In this document: positions 44,950-57,885 of the stretch, one piece after another
How the letters are laid out: each line of letters begins with the position of its first letter
How positions within the stretch are numbered: the first letter of the stretch is position 1
Assembly: GCF_905220565.1 (NCBI RefSeq)
Contig: NC_059416.1
Location: forward strand, 9,052,001-9,116,000
DNA from: Melitaea cinxia
Lineage: Eukaryota > Arthropoda > Insecta > Lepidoptera > Nymphalidae
DNA length: 64,000 nucleotides
Direction: 5' to 3'
Translations under genes and position numbers: made by a program
Notes under the pieces: model-generated
Seen by the model: only the letters and a program-made list of their open reading frames with translations
Told to the model about the DNA's origin: nothing
Databases searched by the model: none

Positions 44950-45115
44950 AGCGTCTCCGATGCGACAAAGCCAGCCATGCGGTCACTAACCCGCCTGCCC
45001 AGCGTGGTGACTATGGGCAAAACACATGAGTTCACGCCATTTTTGGCACGAACTTGTGGAGGCCTATGCCCAGCTGTGGACTGTATAAGGCTAAAGTAAT
45101 GATGATGATGATGAT
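44950..45115 (+). mobile_element. RTE derivative, 5' truncated
   Basis: CGACAAAGCCAGCCATGCGG onward; mini-ORF starts MSSRHFWHELVEAYAQLWTV then stop; tail (ATG)n. Confidence 0.75.
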
Positions 45116-45174
45116 CGTTCATAAGAAGTAAACTCCAGTTGCATGTTAGAGCTGTAACCCACACTTCTTTTTAA

Positions 45175-45613
45175 ACCGACTTCAAAAAAAGGAGGAGGTT
45201 ACTCAATTCGACCGTATATATATATTTTTTTTATGTATGTATGTTCGGGGATAACTCCGTCGTTTATGAGCCGATTTTGATAATTCTTTTTTTGTTGGAA
45301 AGGAGATATTCCTAGTTTGGTACCATGATGAGGAAACCAGGATCTGATGATGGAATCCTAGAGGAATCGAGGGAAACTCTCGAAAATCCGCAATAACTTT
45401 TTACTGGGTGTACCGATTTTGATGATTTTTAATTTAATCGAAAGCTGCTGTTTATCATGTGGTCACATATAAATTTGATCGAGATATGATAACTACTTTT
45501 TGAGCAATCTTTGATAACGCGTAGTTACTTGACTATTTTTTCGTCGATCTACGTTGTATTACTCGTCGATGTAATTGAAGTCGTTTTTTTTTTTTTCGTT
45601 TGCGAGCAACCAC
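45175..45613 (+). mobile_element. ACCGACTTC-family element, complete
   Basis: Begins ACCGACTTCAAAAAAAGG and ends GTAATTGAAGTCG plus poly(T) and TTTGCGAGCAACCAC. Internal landmarks TACTGGGTGTACCGATTTTG and CATGTGGTCACATATAAATT. Confidence 0.65.
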
Positions 45614-46130
45614 ATTATATTTATATTTTTTACCAGGCTATCCTTGTCTGGACCGGACCCTGATCAGGCATGCCTGGTCCGGTCCATCTAAGGAAGACGA
45701 AAAAATTTCTACTCGGGATACACCTTTCTCCAGCAGTGGACTATTAAATGCTGATATATGGATAGTGCTTTTGATAAGTCAGTAACAAGTGACTACACAG
45801 ACGAAGATTGGACATTATAGCTATCATTATTTATTTATGAATCGAGTGTATATTTTTAGGTTATTAAAAAGAGGACGATATAATAATTTTCCAATTCGTA
45901 ATGGAGAGATAACAACCTTACACAAATATTACTTTGTTTTCCCTGTTTAAGTAGGAAAAAAGAGAATAAAAAAGTTAAATTTAAGAATTAAATATGTCCA
46001 TATATAACCGTTGTTATTTTTCTATTTATTAAGATAGTATTTGAATCAGTGGCGTAGCGTGGTGGGGGGCAGGGGTGACCCGCCCCGGGTGACACTTTAT
46101 AGGGGGTGGCAAAATTTAACAATACTTAAA

Positions 46131-46465
46131 TCATTACAGCCTATACAGTCCACTGCTGGACATAGGCCTCCACAAGTTTACGCCAAAAACAACGTGAACT
46201 CATGTGTCTTGCCCATAGTCACCACGCTGGGCAGGCGGGTTGGTGACCGCAGGGCTGGCTTTGTCGCAACGAAGTCGCTGGTGCCCGTCTTCGGCCTGTG
46301 TATTTCAAAGCCGGCAGTTCGATGGTTATCTCGCCACTGGTCGGCTTCTTAAGTTCCAAGGTGGTAGCAGAACCGTGTTATCCCTTAGTCGCCTCTTACG
46401 ACACCCACGGGAAGAGAGGGAGTGGCTATATTCTTTAGTACCGTAGCCACACAGTACAATAATTA
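46131..46465 (-). mobile_element. internally deleted RTE derivative
   Basis: Complete short element; mini-ORF starts MSSRCFWRKLVEAYVQQWTV then stop. Nested in the hAT-like element. Confidence 0.8.
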
Positions 46466-47672
46466 ATAATTAAATAATAAAAATATTTTGTAAATATTTG
46501 AATCATGGTGGAACGAAGTTCCTTACGGCAGTTTGACGTTTGGCTGGGCGACTGAACTGAAAAAAATGTGATACTAAAACCGTAAGAAAAAAAAATAAAC
46601 CTACCAAAAAAATCGAAAAATTTCGAAATTTTGTGACAAGAAATTCCACTAGGTCTAAACTCAGAATAGTAGTTATGAGTATACTGGCGAAGTTAAAAGA
46701 TAGCTGTCCCTTACATCCTGTATACATATTAAGTTGAATATAGCTTATTTCACGTACGGGGAAGTCCCTTTAAGGTACGGGGATATACACGATTCTTTGA
46801 AAAAGTTTGACAATTCGAAAAAAATTTTATTGATGGATCGTCAGTTGTCCATTTTACATCGTCTCGTATCTTAATTATGTTACTTTTTCAAATTGTTATT
46901 TTTGTGCAAATAAGTATGTGTAGTGGTTGTGAAATAATTCAACAACTTTGTGAAAAATTGAATTTTTCAACTGTGTGAATATTAAATATTATATTTATGT
47001 AATTGTATATAGGAATGTTTGATGTGTTGTTCAAACTTTAATTTATCAAAATAAAAAAAAAAACCGCCAATGTGCAAGTTTTACACTCGCGTACCCAGCT
47101 GTCCATTTCTCATCGTCTCTTATCTTAATTATGTTACGCTTTCCAAATTGTGATATTGTGAAAAATTGAATTTTTAAACTGACTGTCTGTGTTGTTCAAA
47201 CTTTAATTTATTAAAATAAAAAAAAAAAACCGCCGATGTGCAAGTTTTACACTCGCGTACCCAGGGCTTTGCACAAATAGTCAACAAGTTCAAAAACGTG
47301 TTAAATAGAAATAAAGCTCCTAAAAATATGTGTGATAGACAGCTCATTTGATTTGGAATGTTTAAATGTTTTTAAGGGTTTACTACTGCAGATAAAAAAT
47401 TTCGATTGTTATTAACAAAATAAGATAAAAAAGGTATTTAGTTTTTCGTTAATAATTTCTAAAATAATGATATTGAAGGAATTGTGGAAAAATATCCTGA
47501 AAGAGGAGGAAATTGCCAATAAAAAAATGTCGCCACCTAAAATATTTTTTGACGTAACAACGTCTAATCAATCGATGAATGCCGGCGGCATGCACGAAAA
47601 AGGATGACTCATTTTACCCTTACGCTCATGGTACGCTTGGCCTATGCGCTCGAGGAGAATTTTTTTATTTAA

Positions 47673-47975
47673 AACTAGCTGTGCCCGCGATTTCATCCAC
47701 GTGGAATTTAAAAAAAAGTTTTTGTTTAGTTTGCAGTTATTAAATTAAATAAATGTCTAAAATAAAAGTAGCCTAAGTTACTCCTTATTACATCTGCTAG
47801 TGAAATTCCGTCGAAATCGGTCCAGCCATTACAGAGATTAGCCGGAACAAACAGACAGACAGACAAAAATTGTAAAAAACATGTTATTTTGGAATTTTTA
47901 CCGTGTATTGTATCCATCCATATGCATTTATAGTAAAATGCGGTTATTTGAATATAACAAACAGACACTCCATTT
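47673..47975 (-). mobile_element. third-family Helitron, nested
   Basis: Reverse of CTAGCTGTGCCCGCGATTTC at 47673; CAGACAGACAGAC tract near 47855. Confidence 0.55.
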
Positions 47976-49042
47976 TTTTAACCGACTTCCAAAAAAGGAG
48001 GAGGTTCTCAATTCGACTGCATTTTTCTTTTTTCCTTTTTTTTTTATGTATGTTACATCAGAACTTTTGACTGGGTGGAGCGATTTCGACAAATTTTCTT
48101 TTAATCGAAAGGTGGTGTGTGCCAATTGGTCCCATTTAAATTTATTTGAGATCTAACAACTACTTTTCGAGCTATATCTAATAATGCGTTTTTACTTGAC
48201 GCTTTTTTCGTCGACCTACGTTGTATTATACCACATAACTTTCTACTGGATGTACCGATTTTGATAATTCTTTTTTTGTTGGAAAGAAGATATTCTTAGC
48301 TTAGTACCATGATAAGGAAACCAGGATCTGATGATGGGATCCCGGAGAAATCGAGGGAACTTCTTGAAAATCCGCAATAACTTTTTACTGGGTGTACCGA
48401 TTTTAATAATTTTTAATTTAATCGAAAGCTGATGTTTGTCATGTGGTCACATATAAATTTTATTGCGATCTGATAAATACTTTTTGAGTAATCTTTGATA
48501 ACGCACAGTTACTTGACTATTTTTTCGTCGATCTACGTTGTACTACTCGTCGATGTAATTGAAGTCGGTTTTTTTTTCGTTTGCGAGCAAACACAATTAT
48601 TATTTGTGTAGATCTATAGATATAACCTGTACAATACAAAATAATGATGACTGTTTTTACCGAAAAGTTCTCTATAATAATGTGTATAATCTATAGTATA
48701 CATTAAATTGAAATATCTAAATAAGAGGGTGGCAAAATTTTCTTCCGCCCCGGACGGCCGACCACCACGCTACGCCACTGATTTGAATTACTGTGAAATA
48801 ATTTTGTCCAGCTATTGACTTTAAAACTTTGTAGGGTTCTTTTTTTCAAAAAACTATATCAATTTATTATTGATTTTCAGCCTATTAGTACTAGTAGGAT
48901 CAAAATATGGAGTTTACTCAAAAAGATCTGTTAGGACATTTCCTAAAGGATTTCAATTCGGTTCTTCTACTGCTGCTTATCAAATAGAAGGAGGTTGGGA
49001 CGAAGATGGTAAGCAAACAAAGTATCATATTATATTATATTT

Positions 49043-49275
49043 TACATGATTCAGCCTGTGACATACCACTGCTGGCCATAGGGCTCATTCCTCTTGTAGG
49101 AAAAAGATGAGAGCTTAACCACAACGCTGATTCACTGCGGGTTGGCGATTATATTCCCTTCTATGAGTAACGAATGCAATCAGGTGTATATGATAACAAG
49201 TGGGATCGACAGCTTAACGTGCTCGCCGAGACACGGTAGTGAGACCCACAAGAATTAACAACCAGACTAAAAATA
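49043..49275 (-). mobile_element. SINE body fragment
   Basis: CCACTGCTGGCCATAGGGCT, GCTTAACCACAACGCTGATT and ACAGCTTAACGTGCTCGCCG match 23426-23762. Follows exon 2 of copy C. Confidence 0.55.
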
Positions 49276-51552
49276 AATATTTATTTAAACGCAAATCTGC
49301 CGCCGCCGGTGTTTGGATTACACCAAAGCAGTTTACTCTATTCTAATACGCTTACCTAATAAATATTGAAGTCACAGCGTAGTTACATATTATTAAGCCT
49401 TCATGGCTGTATATTATAGATAAAATCAAACAATACATTAAAAGTGCTTAAGAATATAGATAAATAAATAAGAATCGAAAATATGAAAACTGAAACCTTA
49501 CAAATTGATTTAATAGGATACAAAAAATCTTTGAATTATAACTCCCAATATTTCACCATACCGCCCAAATTACTCAACTGGCTAATTAAGTACTTGAGAA
49601 GTGCTAACGCGTTTCAAAAAATCTTTAACCTTAAAAAAAGAACTAACCATCGCTGCACTGTGAGATAATAACAGGCTATTATAGCCCAGAACTACTAGAA
49701 GACTAGAGTAGAGCCGTTTCTTCTTTACGATGCTTTCTTGTATCAACAATTCATCACCGTACATTTTTAATTATTTTAACCAGTGACTTAAAGGACAATG
49801 GCAGATCCCCTAACAAATTTTTGTTGGCATCAATTTTTAGCGTCTACTAATGAAAAATATGTAGTAAAATAGTACTTAAATTCCTAATCACTTTTGCTTA
49901 AAGAAACACCACCAAAAGAAGTAATGAATTGAAGATATTCCAGGTTGAACATTTAGAGGTTATGTGTCAACAACTTGTTGGTACCTGATCAAAAACTTAG
50001 TCAAATATATGTTAAATATAGTCCGAAACTACATTTTTAATAACTAGATAGATTGATTACAAAACCTTGTAGTAGATATATTTAGACTATCGACGCTCTT
50101 ACAGCAAAATAATAAATGGCTAATTAGCCATAAGTCCGCCCATTGTACTTCACTGTCTGTAACTATCTTTATGCTTTGTTTGTAATATATTTGTGGTGTA
50201 CAATAAAGTATAAAATAAAAATAAAATAAAGAAAAATATTTTTCTTAGATGCTTGTTTTAAACCTTAGGACTAAAATATTTCATATTCGGGGATTTTCTT
50301 TGTTACCTGTCCTTAGGTATTTCCTACGTAGGTACATCAGCGTTAGCTGTAGGTGATATAAAATCGACGATCGACAAAGATGTTCATCTTCTTAAATCAT
50401 GAGCGCTGTATGTCAACAGATCTAATAAACCCTGCTCTTAGAATTTCTAGACCACGCTTCTGATTAGATTTTTCTTTAATGATAATCACCATAGATAGTT
50501 ACCAGGACCATCCACTTATCGTGCCCTTTGCAGCATGGGATCATCTTTTTATCAGATAATCAGATGAGCAGCCTGCAAGGTCTTAACCAAATAAGAAACA
50601 GTTTACAATGGCACACAAAATGGTTATTCCCTGCAAAAAATGAAAGTGCGGCCTCTAGGTTAAAAAGCAAACTCTAGAAACCACTTATATACAGATGCAT
50701 GGCACAGTGGTCCTCTACAGTCAGTCAGAGTATCTACTCATTTTTTCTAATAGAAGAAAGTCCTGTTTATAAAATAAAACAACATTATTTTCTTATTACG
50801 TATATTCTACATCGTCCCTAATAACAATGTCACCCAGAAACCCTGCCGGTGCTGTGATATTTTGTTGATGTCTCGCCCAACCAAGGTACCATACCAAAGT
50901 CATTGTATGCGCGCAACATCCAACAGTCCTTCCTCCAACTAAACAACTACAACAGTACTCTACTATTCCTGCTCGACCGGGTACATTATTTTTATAATTA
51001 TATATTTTATTAAAAGCTGGATTCTAGTCCTTCGCTCAATTATGACAGTTATGATTTTCAAGTGTTGTCATGGCTATCATACTATTTTACCTTTGCCATT
51101 CTCGAATTATTATTGTATTTATGAAATAATTGGGCTTAGCAAATAAATAAATAACGCGTTATTCTTTGTAATAAAACAATGTTTCGGGTTTATACAATAT
51201 AAATCGTGTAACTTGATGCAATATAATACGTGTAAAGTGTATTATTTATTTAAAGGCAAAAAGTTCATTTATGTTACTAAGAGAAGATTTATTACCATGT
51301 GGCAACATTCAACGGAACTATCGCTAGGTATAATAGGTACCTCATATTTCAATGACATGTCAAATCATTTTTACAATAATCAAATGTTCTTTTCATTAAA
51401 AATGATATTTTTCCTAGACTTACACAGATCTTAAAAATATATTGAAAAAACGTAAGAAATTATTTTATTTACATTTGACATTAAGACATTTATAGACGCT
51501 TAGGAATTCTATCAACAACTTTTTCGCCATTGTTCTTTGTTAATTATTGTAG
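49276..51552. other. rest of intron 2 of GH1 copy C, mostly unassigned
   Basis: No exon or gene recognised. A LINE-type 3' end (GTGGTGTACAATAAAGTATA plus AAAATAA repeats) lies at about 50150-50235; the rest is AT-rich unique-looking sequence. Confidence 0.45.
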
Positions 51553-52659
51553 GAAAAGGACTATCGATATGGGATGTTGTCACTCACATGGAACCATCAC
51601 CGATACTCGATGGTAGCTCTGGTGATATTGCCGCTGACTCTTATCATCTCTATAAACGTGATGTTGAAATGGCGAAAGAACTGGGCTTAAACTTTTACCG
51701 ATTCTCAGTATCCTGGTCTAGGATTCTTCCGACTGGTTTCTCCAATAAAATAAACCAAGCTGGTATAAATTATTATAACAATTTAATTGATGAAATGCTA
51801 GAAAATGGTATAACACCTTTCTTGACATTGTACCACTGTGATCTACCATATGACCTGCAAAAGTTAGGTTGTTGGACTAATCCGATTATTGTCGACTACT
51901 TTGCCAATTATGCAAAAGTAGTATTTGATGCGTTCGGTGACCGTGTAAAATTTTGGATAACTATAAATGAACCAAAACAAATCTGCTATGAAGGGTACGG
52001 CTCTGCTGATAAAGCTCCACTTCTCAATATGACTGGTATTGCTGAATATCTTTGTGCTAAGAATATTTTGCTTGCGGTATGACGAACAGTACAGGAGTAA
52101 ACAGAATGGAGTTATTGGTATTTCTATTAGTTGTAGCTGGTACGAACCAGCTTCTGATTCTGTTAAAGATCAACAAGCTGCTGTAGATGCAAGACGTTTC
52201 GATGTAAGTCTTTCGGTTTCTATAGTAATCTTAATTAGGTTTAAATTTAAATATCGTAAGAAATTTTAATTTTCTAGCCCACGTTAATTGTTTTTTCAGT
52301 GGGGTCAATATGGACATCCGATTTTCAGCAAAAACGGTGACTTTCCCATTGAACTAAAAAGAAATGTAGATACAAAAAGCGCTGAACAAGGTTTTTCACA
52401 GTCTCGTTTACCAAAGTTATCAGAATCAGAATTAGAATTTATTAAGGGAACTTCGGATTTCTTTGGAATGAATACTTATACAACAAAACTGGCGTACAGA
52501 AATGCTTCTTTAGATGGAATGTACGCTGTGCCTTCATATCGTGACGATATGGGGGCTGTTTTAGTTAAAGACGATTCGTGGCCGCAAGGAGCATCGATTT
52601 GGTTGCAGGTTTGACTAATATTAAAAGCTTTTATTTAACTTACAATTTATGTTTGTTAG

Positions 52660-53160
52660 GGTGAAATCTTGCAACTCAATTTTGAAGCATATATCTTTAA
52701 CCAATTGAGCTGAAATTTTGTATACATAATTAGTTTGGATGACATTGACACACAATGCATTTTTAGCTATTTGACGTCATTCTAAGTTCAACGAGGCTGC
52801 CACAACCAAGAAGGCGGATTGTTATTTTTAATACACTTCTAAAATTTGGTATCAAAGAAAGGTTTTCCTGAAGATAGCTCTAAACATATAGTGATGTCAC
52901 TCTAAATCCTATATGGCTGCCTTCTAAAGATGGCGGACTGGTTATTTTATACACTCCTACAATTTTAGTACCGAAAGAGGTTGCTGAGAGATATCGGTGA
53001 GGTCGATAACCAATAAAAATAAAAATATTACTATATATATGTTGCTTGTATTTTTAATAAAATGATGTTACTCTAAATCCAATATGACTGTTCTAAAAAT
53101 GGCGTTCTAAGTTTATTATGCTTTCCTATAATATGGGTATCAAATGGTACATAAATATTT
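52660..53160. repeat. degenerate tandem modules in intron 4 of copy C
   Basis: Three loose repeats of about 150 bp, each with a phrase like TCACTCTAAATCCTATATGG followed by ATGGCGGA and a TATCAAA or TACCGAAA stretch (near 52775, 52900, 53060). Confidence 0.5.
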
Positions 53161-53621
53161 AGGTACGAACTGTACATGGACTAATATTTGTACAAAATAA
53201 AGATTTAGTTTCTTATCTCCTAAATAGCTATCTACGTATATTAAAATTATTACCACTTTTTGTTGGAAACCTGAAAAATTATTGGTTTTTAAGAAATACT
53301 TATTATTTTTAGGAAGTGCCATGGGGCTTAACAAAATTGCTCTTAGAAATAAAAGAATTATACGACAATCCACGAATATATATCACAGAGAATGGCTGGT
53401 CGACTACTGGTGGCCTTGTTGATGAGGACAGAATAAAATACTTATGGAATTATCTTGACGCCATTTTGGACGCTATAGATGAAGGGTGCAACGTAAAGGG
53501 CTACACCTATTGGAGTTTGATGGATAACTTTGAATGGCTAAACGGATATAGGTTTGTTTCATTGTAGACATAATTTGCCCGTTTTCTACTTTCTTTGTTA
53601 CGCCATATTTTATTCTCATAT

Positions 53622-54360
53622 TGATTGATTGATTCAGCATCTAACACTGCACTACAGAGTCAGAGTGTAATGCACCACGTTTCTCAACTACGGGTTAGTG
53701 GATAATTATCCACAATATACTTACATATTTTCCGAAAAAATTTGTATTTAAAATATTTGTTGTTTTTCTTTAATTATAGTGAGAAGTTTGGAATTTATGA
53801 AGTGGATTTTTCAAGCCTAAATAAAACAAGAACTCCTAGAAAGTCTGCGTATGTCTATAGAGAAATAATAAGAACAAAAACATTGGACTTTGACTACGAA
53901 CCCGAAGAATTTAAAAATGTGAAGATTTAAAAAATCTGAACAGTAAAATCGTTATTGTCCTATAGGACATACCTATACGATTAGCATTAATAAATTCCTA
54001 TATACATATTTAATAAGAGAATTCAACATTCAATCATATACATTTTGATTTTGACTCGGGCAACATCCCGCTGCCGGGCGTTGGCCTCTTTCTCTATGTA
54101 AGAGGAGGGTAGGAGCTTATTCCACCGCATTGCTCTACCGAGTGTTGGTTGATATATTCCTTACATGAGCAACAATCGCTATCATGTGTTTATAACAACA
54201 ATCGGGAGCGATAGCTTAACGTACTCTTCGAGGCACGGCAGGGAGACCTTTGAGGATAGACACACAGACCGGAAATAAAATATTTGTACAATTGCAAGCA
54301 TTAATTATTCTGAACAAGAATTTAACCCGCGACTGCCGGTACTTAGGTATACCGCACATG
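53622..54360 (-). mobile_element. two SINE fragments around the last exon of copy C
   Basis: A short piece at 53622-53720 (GTGTAATGCACCACG) and a longer one at 54044-54360 (CATCCCGCTGCCGGGCGTTG, GATAGCTTAACGTACTCTTC), both reverse. Confidence 0.45.
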
Positions 54361-54609
54361 CAGACACTATACCTCAGAGATCGTCATTAGTCCGGTTAGA
54401 AGTCCTTATTTGTATGAAAACTGCATAAACTAAGCATAACTAAGAATTTAAAAAAATTCAAATATCACATTAAATGTCCTCGTTTTTTTTTAAAGCTTCC
54501 ATAATTACAACATGCCAATTTCAAGTGCATCTGAAGTTGATGATGAACAGTGGCTACAAGGAGTTACCTTGATATTATTATGACGTTTGTTTTCTACTTT
54601 ATGTTTTGA

Positions 54610-56321
54610 AGACAATTGAAGATTACATTATTATTGATTGGTACTGTAAGACCTATAATAAAAAAAGGAAACTTTGACTCATATGATAATTATAGACCTG
54701 TAACTATTTTACCAATAATTGATAAAATAACGGAAAAATACATTCATCAACAAATTCAAAATTTCTATAATAAAAATAACATATTATATAGTAATCAATT
54801 CGGTTTTCAGCCAAAAAAAAGTACTACACAACTTTTATCAATATTTTCAAATTCTGTAAATAAACACTTGAACGATAAAAAGCACATTTTAGTAATATTT
54901 ATAGATTATAGCAAAGCATTTGATACTCTACAACATAACATTCTTCTTGAAAAATTAGAAAATAACGGAATCAGGGGCCCACTTCTAAATTGGTGTTATA
55001 ATTATCTTTCAAATAGAACATATCGCGTTAAAATTACTGATACCCTCAGTGACGAAATAGCAATAACAGAAGGAACTGCACAGGGTTCAGTTTTAGGACC
55101 CCTTCATTACTTAACATATGTTAACGATCTTAAAAATGTTGTAAAAACCTGTGAAATGTATCAATATGCGGATGATACATGTCTTCTGTCGGCCCATCAT
55201 GATATAAAACAAGCAATTAAAAAAATTCAATATGATTTTGACCAACTTTCAAAATGGTCCCATGATGTTGGCCTAATAATAAATAGAGAAAAAACAAAAG
55301 CCATCTATATAAGCTCAACGCAAAATAGATTCTCTGGGGACATACAAATCACTGCACATAGCCATCAATGTTTTCATAATTCATATACTGGTATCTGCAA
55401 CTGTAACCACATTGACTTTGTTAAAACTCAGCGTTACCTTGGTATTACTATAGATACTAACCTCAATTGGAAAGAACATATAAACAATGTCTGTGACAAA
55501 TTACGTGCCCTTTTAGCCAAATTAACCATAATTAAACCCAAAATTCCATTCTCAATACTATTAATGTTTTATAAATCTTTAGGTGAATCTATTATATCTT
55601 ATGGACTAAGCACCTACGGTCTTACATTTAAATCACATCTCGATAGAATCTATCATCTCCAATTACGAATCTTAAAAACAATCGTACCCATATACATAAG
55701 AAATAAATACAAAAACAACGCATTGAAATTATTTAACTACTGCAAAGTAATGCCAATACACACTAAAATAAAATATACATTATTAATAGAACAATATTTT
55801 AATTCAAACATTCAAATAAAAATGAGTCACTATAAACTAACAAGAAATATTACAAATCACACATTAAAAATACCTAGGCATAGTAATTTTTATGGAAAAC
55901 GTACGCTTGAATATATTATTCCTTTCCTAATAAATAATCTGCCATCGAATTTAAAAAAAAAAAATTCAAAAAAATAACTATAAAAACATATTTAAAAAAT
56001 TCTTTTTAGAACAACTTAAAGAGACAGATTGACATGACCGCATTTTTTTTTTTTTATTATGATTATTACTTTTTTTTTTTTTTAACCACTTAATGTTATT
56101 TTTTTTCTTTCCAATTATGTTCACATGTATAATAATCTATATTTATATAGCTCTATATCATATTTTTATGTTAGTAAATAATATAGTATGTACTTTAGTA
56201 TTATTACTTTAGAAACACAGTGCACTGTTAAACTACCTATTCATTGTTTTTGCTGCACTGTTTATCACATAAATTGTATCTTTTTTTCTTCTGTAAATAA
56301 ATAAATAAATAAATAAATAAG
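54610..56321 (+). mobile_element. non-LTR retrotransposon (CR1/Jockey group), 5' truncated
   Basis: One open frame (to 55977, about 453 residues) begins inside the reverse transcriptase: NYRPVTILPIIDKITEKYI, QFGFQPKKSTTQLL, IFIDYSKAFDTLQHNIL, EGTAQGSVLGPLHY and the catalytic YADDTCLL. The 3' end is an (AAAT)n tail to 56321. The endonuclease half is absent. The frame is unbroken, so insertion is fairly recent. Exact clade not assigned. Confidence 0.82.
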
Positions 56322-56432
56322 ATAATACACTTATATCTTCTCTTCTTAGTATCTTATCTATCTTTCTCACTTTATTACATTAGTCAGGAAAACATAATAT
56401 AATATAAAACTCATAATAATACATATACAATC

Positions 56433-56638
56433 TTATATATAAAATTCTCGTGTCACAATGTTAGTTACAATACTGCTCCGAAAAGGCTGGACCAATTTTT
56501 ATGAAATTTTGTATGCATATCGGGTCGGTCTGAGAATCGGCCAACATATATTTTTCATACCCCTAAGTTATAGGTGGGGGGGGGGAGTTTAAGGGGGTTA
56601 ATAACATATATGGCAAAACAACGTTTCCGGGGTCAGCT
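56433..56638 (+). mobile_element. second-family Helitron, shortened
   Basis: TCTTATATATAAAATTCTCG start, CGGGGTCAGCTAA end. Confidence 0.5.
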
Positions 56639-56905
56639 AATATATATATAGGCATTTTACAGTGGCGTATATAAAGTTTTTAAACAGGGTAGGCAGTCAA
56701 AAAAAATATGGATAGCCACACAGCACCTACTTTCTCGCAATTTTATCCAAATTTATTTAAATTTTGTTGGGAGATAATTTCAAGAACAGACAAGTAAATT
56801 ATTGGACACGTAAACTGCATTTATACTTATAAAAATGCAGGCATACAAATACACGTACACCAACAACAACTGTACTTATCAAACAAATCAGTTACTGGAT
56901 AGGAC

Positions 56906-57885
56906 TAGGGTTGCAAACCATACTTTATAATAAAGTATTCTACTTTATTTTTGGTAAATATACTTTATACTTTTGTATACAAATAAAGTATATGAAAATA
57001 CTTTATTTTCAATCTTTACTGTGATGCGTGAAACAAAATACTCATTATTGGTACTTAACTATTTAACGGTACACATAAGGTAAAACGGATGATGGAAAGG
57101 ATTTAAAATTACTGAACGAAATGTTAGATGTCAGATGTGGTGTTTTGAATGTGACAGGACAGGTGACAATCTGACATTTGTCACAGATGTCACTACTCAC
57201 TATCAACGATATTGTAGAAAAATTGACCGTTGGCTTTGTTTATATGTAGTTAAGGAATCAATGGTTGGAAAAATGGTTTGACCTTAGCGAAGATAACTGG
57301 CTTTCAATACATCCTAACGTGTCCTTAAAAAATGCGGTTAAATTTGAACATTTTGAAATGATAATTATAAAAACTAAATTACAAGACGGATCAAATATTA
57401 AGATGCAGGATATATATTCCGAATGTATAAGATAAAAAAAAAATCACTAATGATGATAAAGAATTTTCAGTGAAAAGTACAGTTGAAAAATGGCAATATA
57501 TACTTAAAAATGCACCTGATAGCTTACCAAATATAACAAAAAATTTCTTACTTACTCTCTGTTCCCACTACTTAAGCTTTCACTGAAAGGGTTTTTAGTA
57601 ATGAATCTAAAGTAGCGAGAAGAGAGAAATATAGTGTCAATAAATTTAATTAGAAACGAATTTTTATTTCTATAAATTTAAATATTGATTGTTAAACAAG
57701 TTTGAAACATTTAAACATAACAAAAAATTGTTAGCATGTGCTAAAGGCACACAAAAATACGTTTTTAAAGCAATAAAAACATAAAATTTGAAAAATACTT
57801 TTTTTTTCTTCCAAATACTTTATTTTTTCCTATCCAAACCATTTTATAGGTTTTTTTTTTTTGTCAAAAAAAGTTGGCAACCCTA
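56906..57885 (+). mobile_element. decayed hAT element
   Basis: Inverted ends TAGGGTTGC (56906) and GCAACCCTA (57885), flanked by GGATAGGAC and GGATAGAC, an 8-bp duplication with one extra base. Inside, broken frames keep KNAPDSLPNITKNFLLTLCS and TERVFSNESKVARREKY, resembling the C-terminal hAT dimerisation motif, and a segment starting WLEKWFDLSEDNWLS. Confidence 0.65.

Larger units (their letters stand above)
46047..48780. mobile_element. hAT-like element with nested insertions
   Basis: Ends are CAGTGGCGTAGCGTGGTGG and its exact complement; an 8-bp duplication ATTTGAAT flanks it at 46039-46046 and 48781-48788. Inside lie an RTE derivative (46131-46465), a duplicated ACCGCC...GCAAGTTTTACACTCGCGTA segment (47060 and 47230), a third-family Helitron (47673-47975) and two ACCGACTTC-family copies (47981-48235, 48236-48569). 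No transposase frame seen. Confidence 0.85.
44205..53930 (+). pseudogene. GH1 myrosinase-1-like copy C, 20-nt frameshift deletion in exon 3
   Basis: Exons: 44205-44227, 48881-49008, 51553-52203, 52300-52608, 53313-53551, 53780-53930. Signal peptide begins MLRVVLF. TINEP and YITENGW remain. Exon 3 is 651 nt instead of 671: near 52074-52079 the bases coding most of AHAKAYRL in the other copies are missing, so the frame shifts and ends at 52082, while the downstream coding sequence stays open in another frame. The summed exons (1,501 nt) are not a multiple of three. YHWDLP reads YHCDLP. The later exons show no stops, so the loss is recent, or it is an assembly error. Intron 1 carries a 2.7-kb hAT-like element. 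Poly(A) signal AATAAA at 53989-53994. Confidence 0.85.

Noticed and set aside
45600..45785. 61-codon plus-strand ORF in copy C intron 1
   Set aside because: It begins in the tail of an ACCGACTTC-family repeat and has no recognisable domain.
52074..52082. GGTATGA in copy C exon 3 as a real splice donor
   Set aside because: Homologous coding sequence continues immediately downstream with no intron-like gap, so a deletion explains it better.
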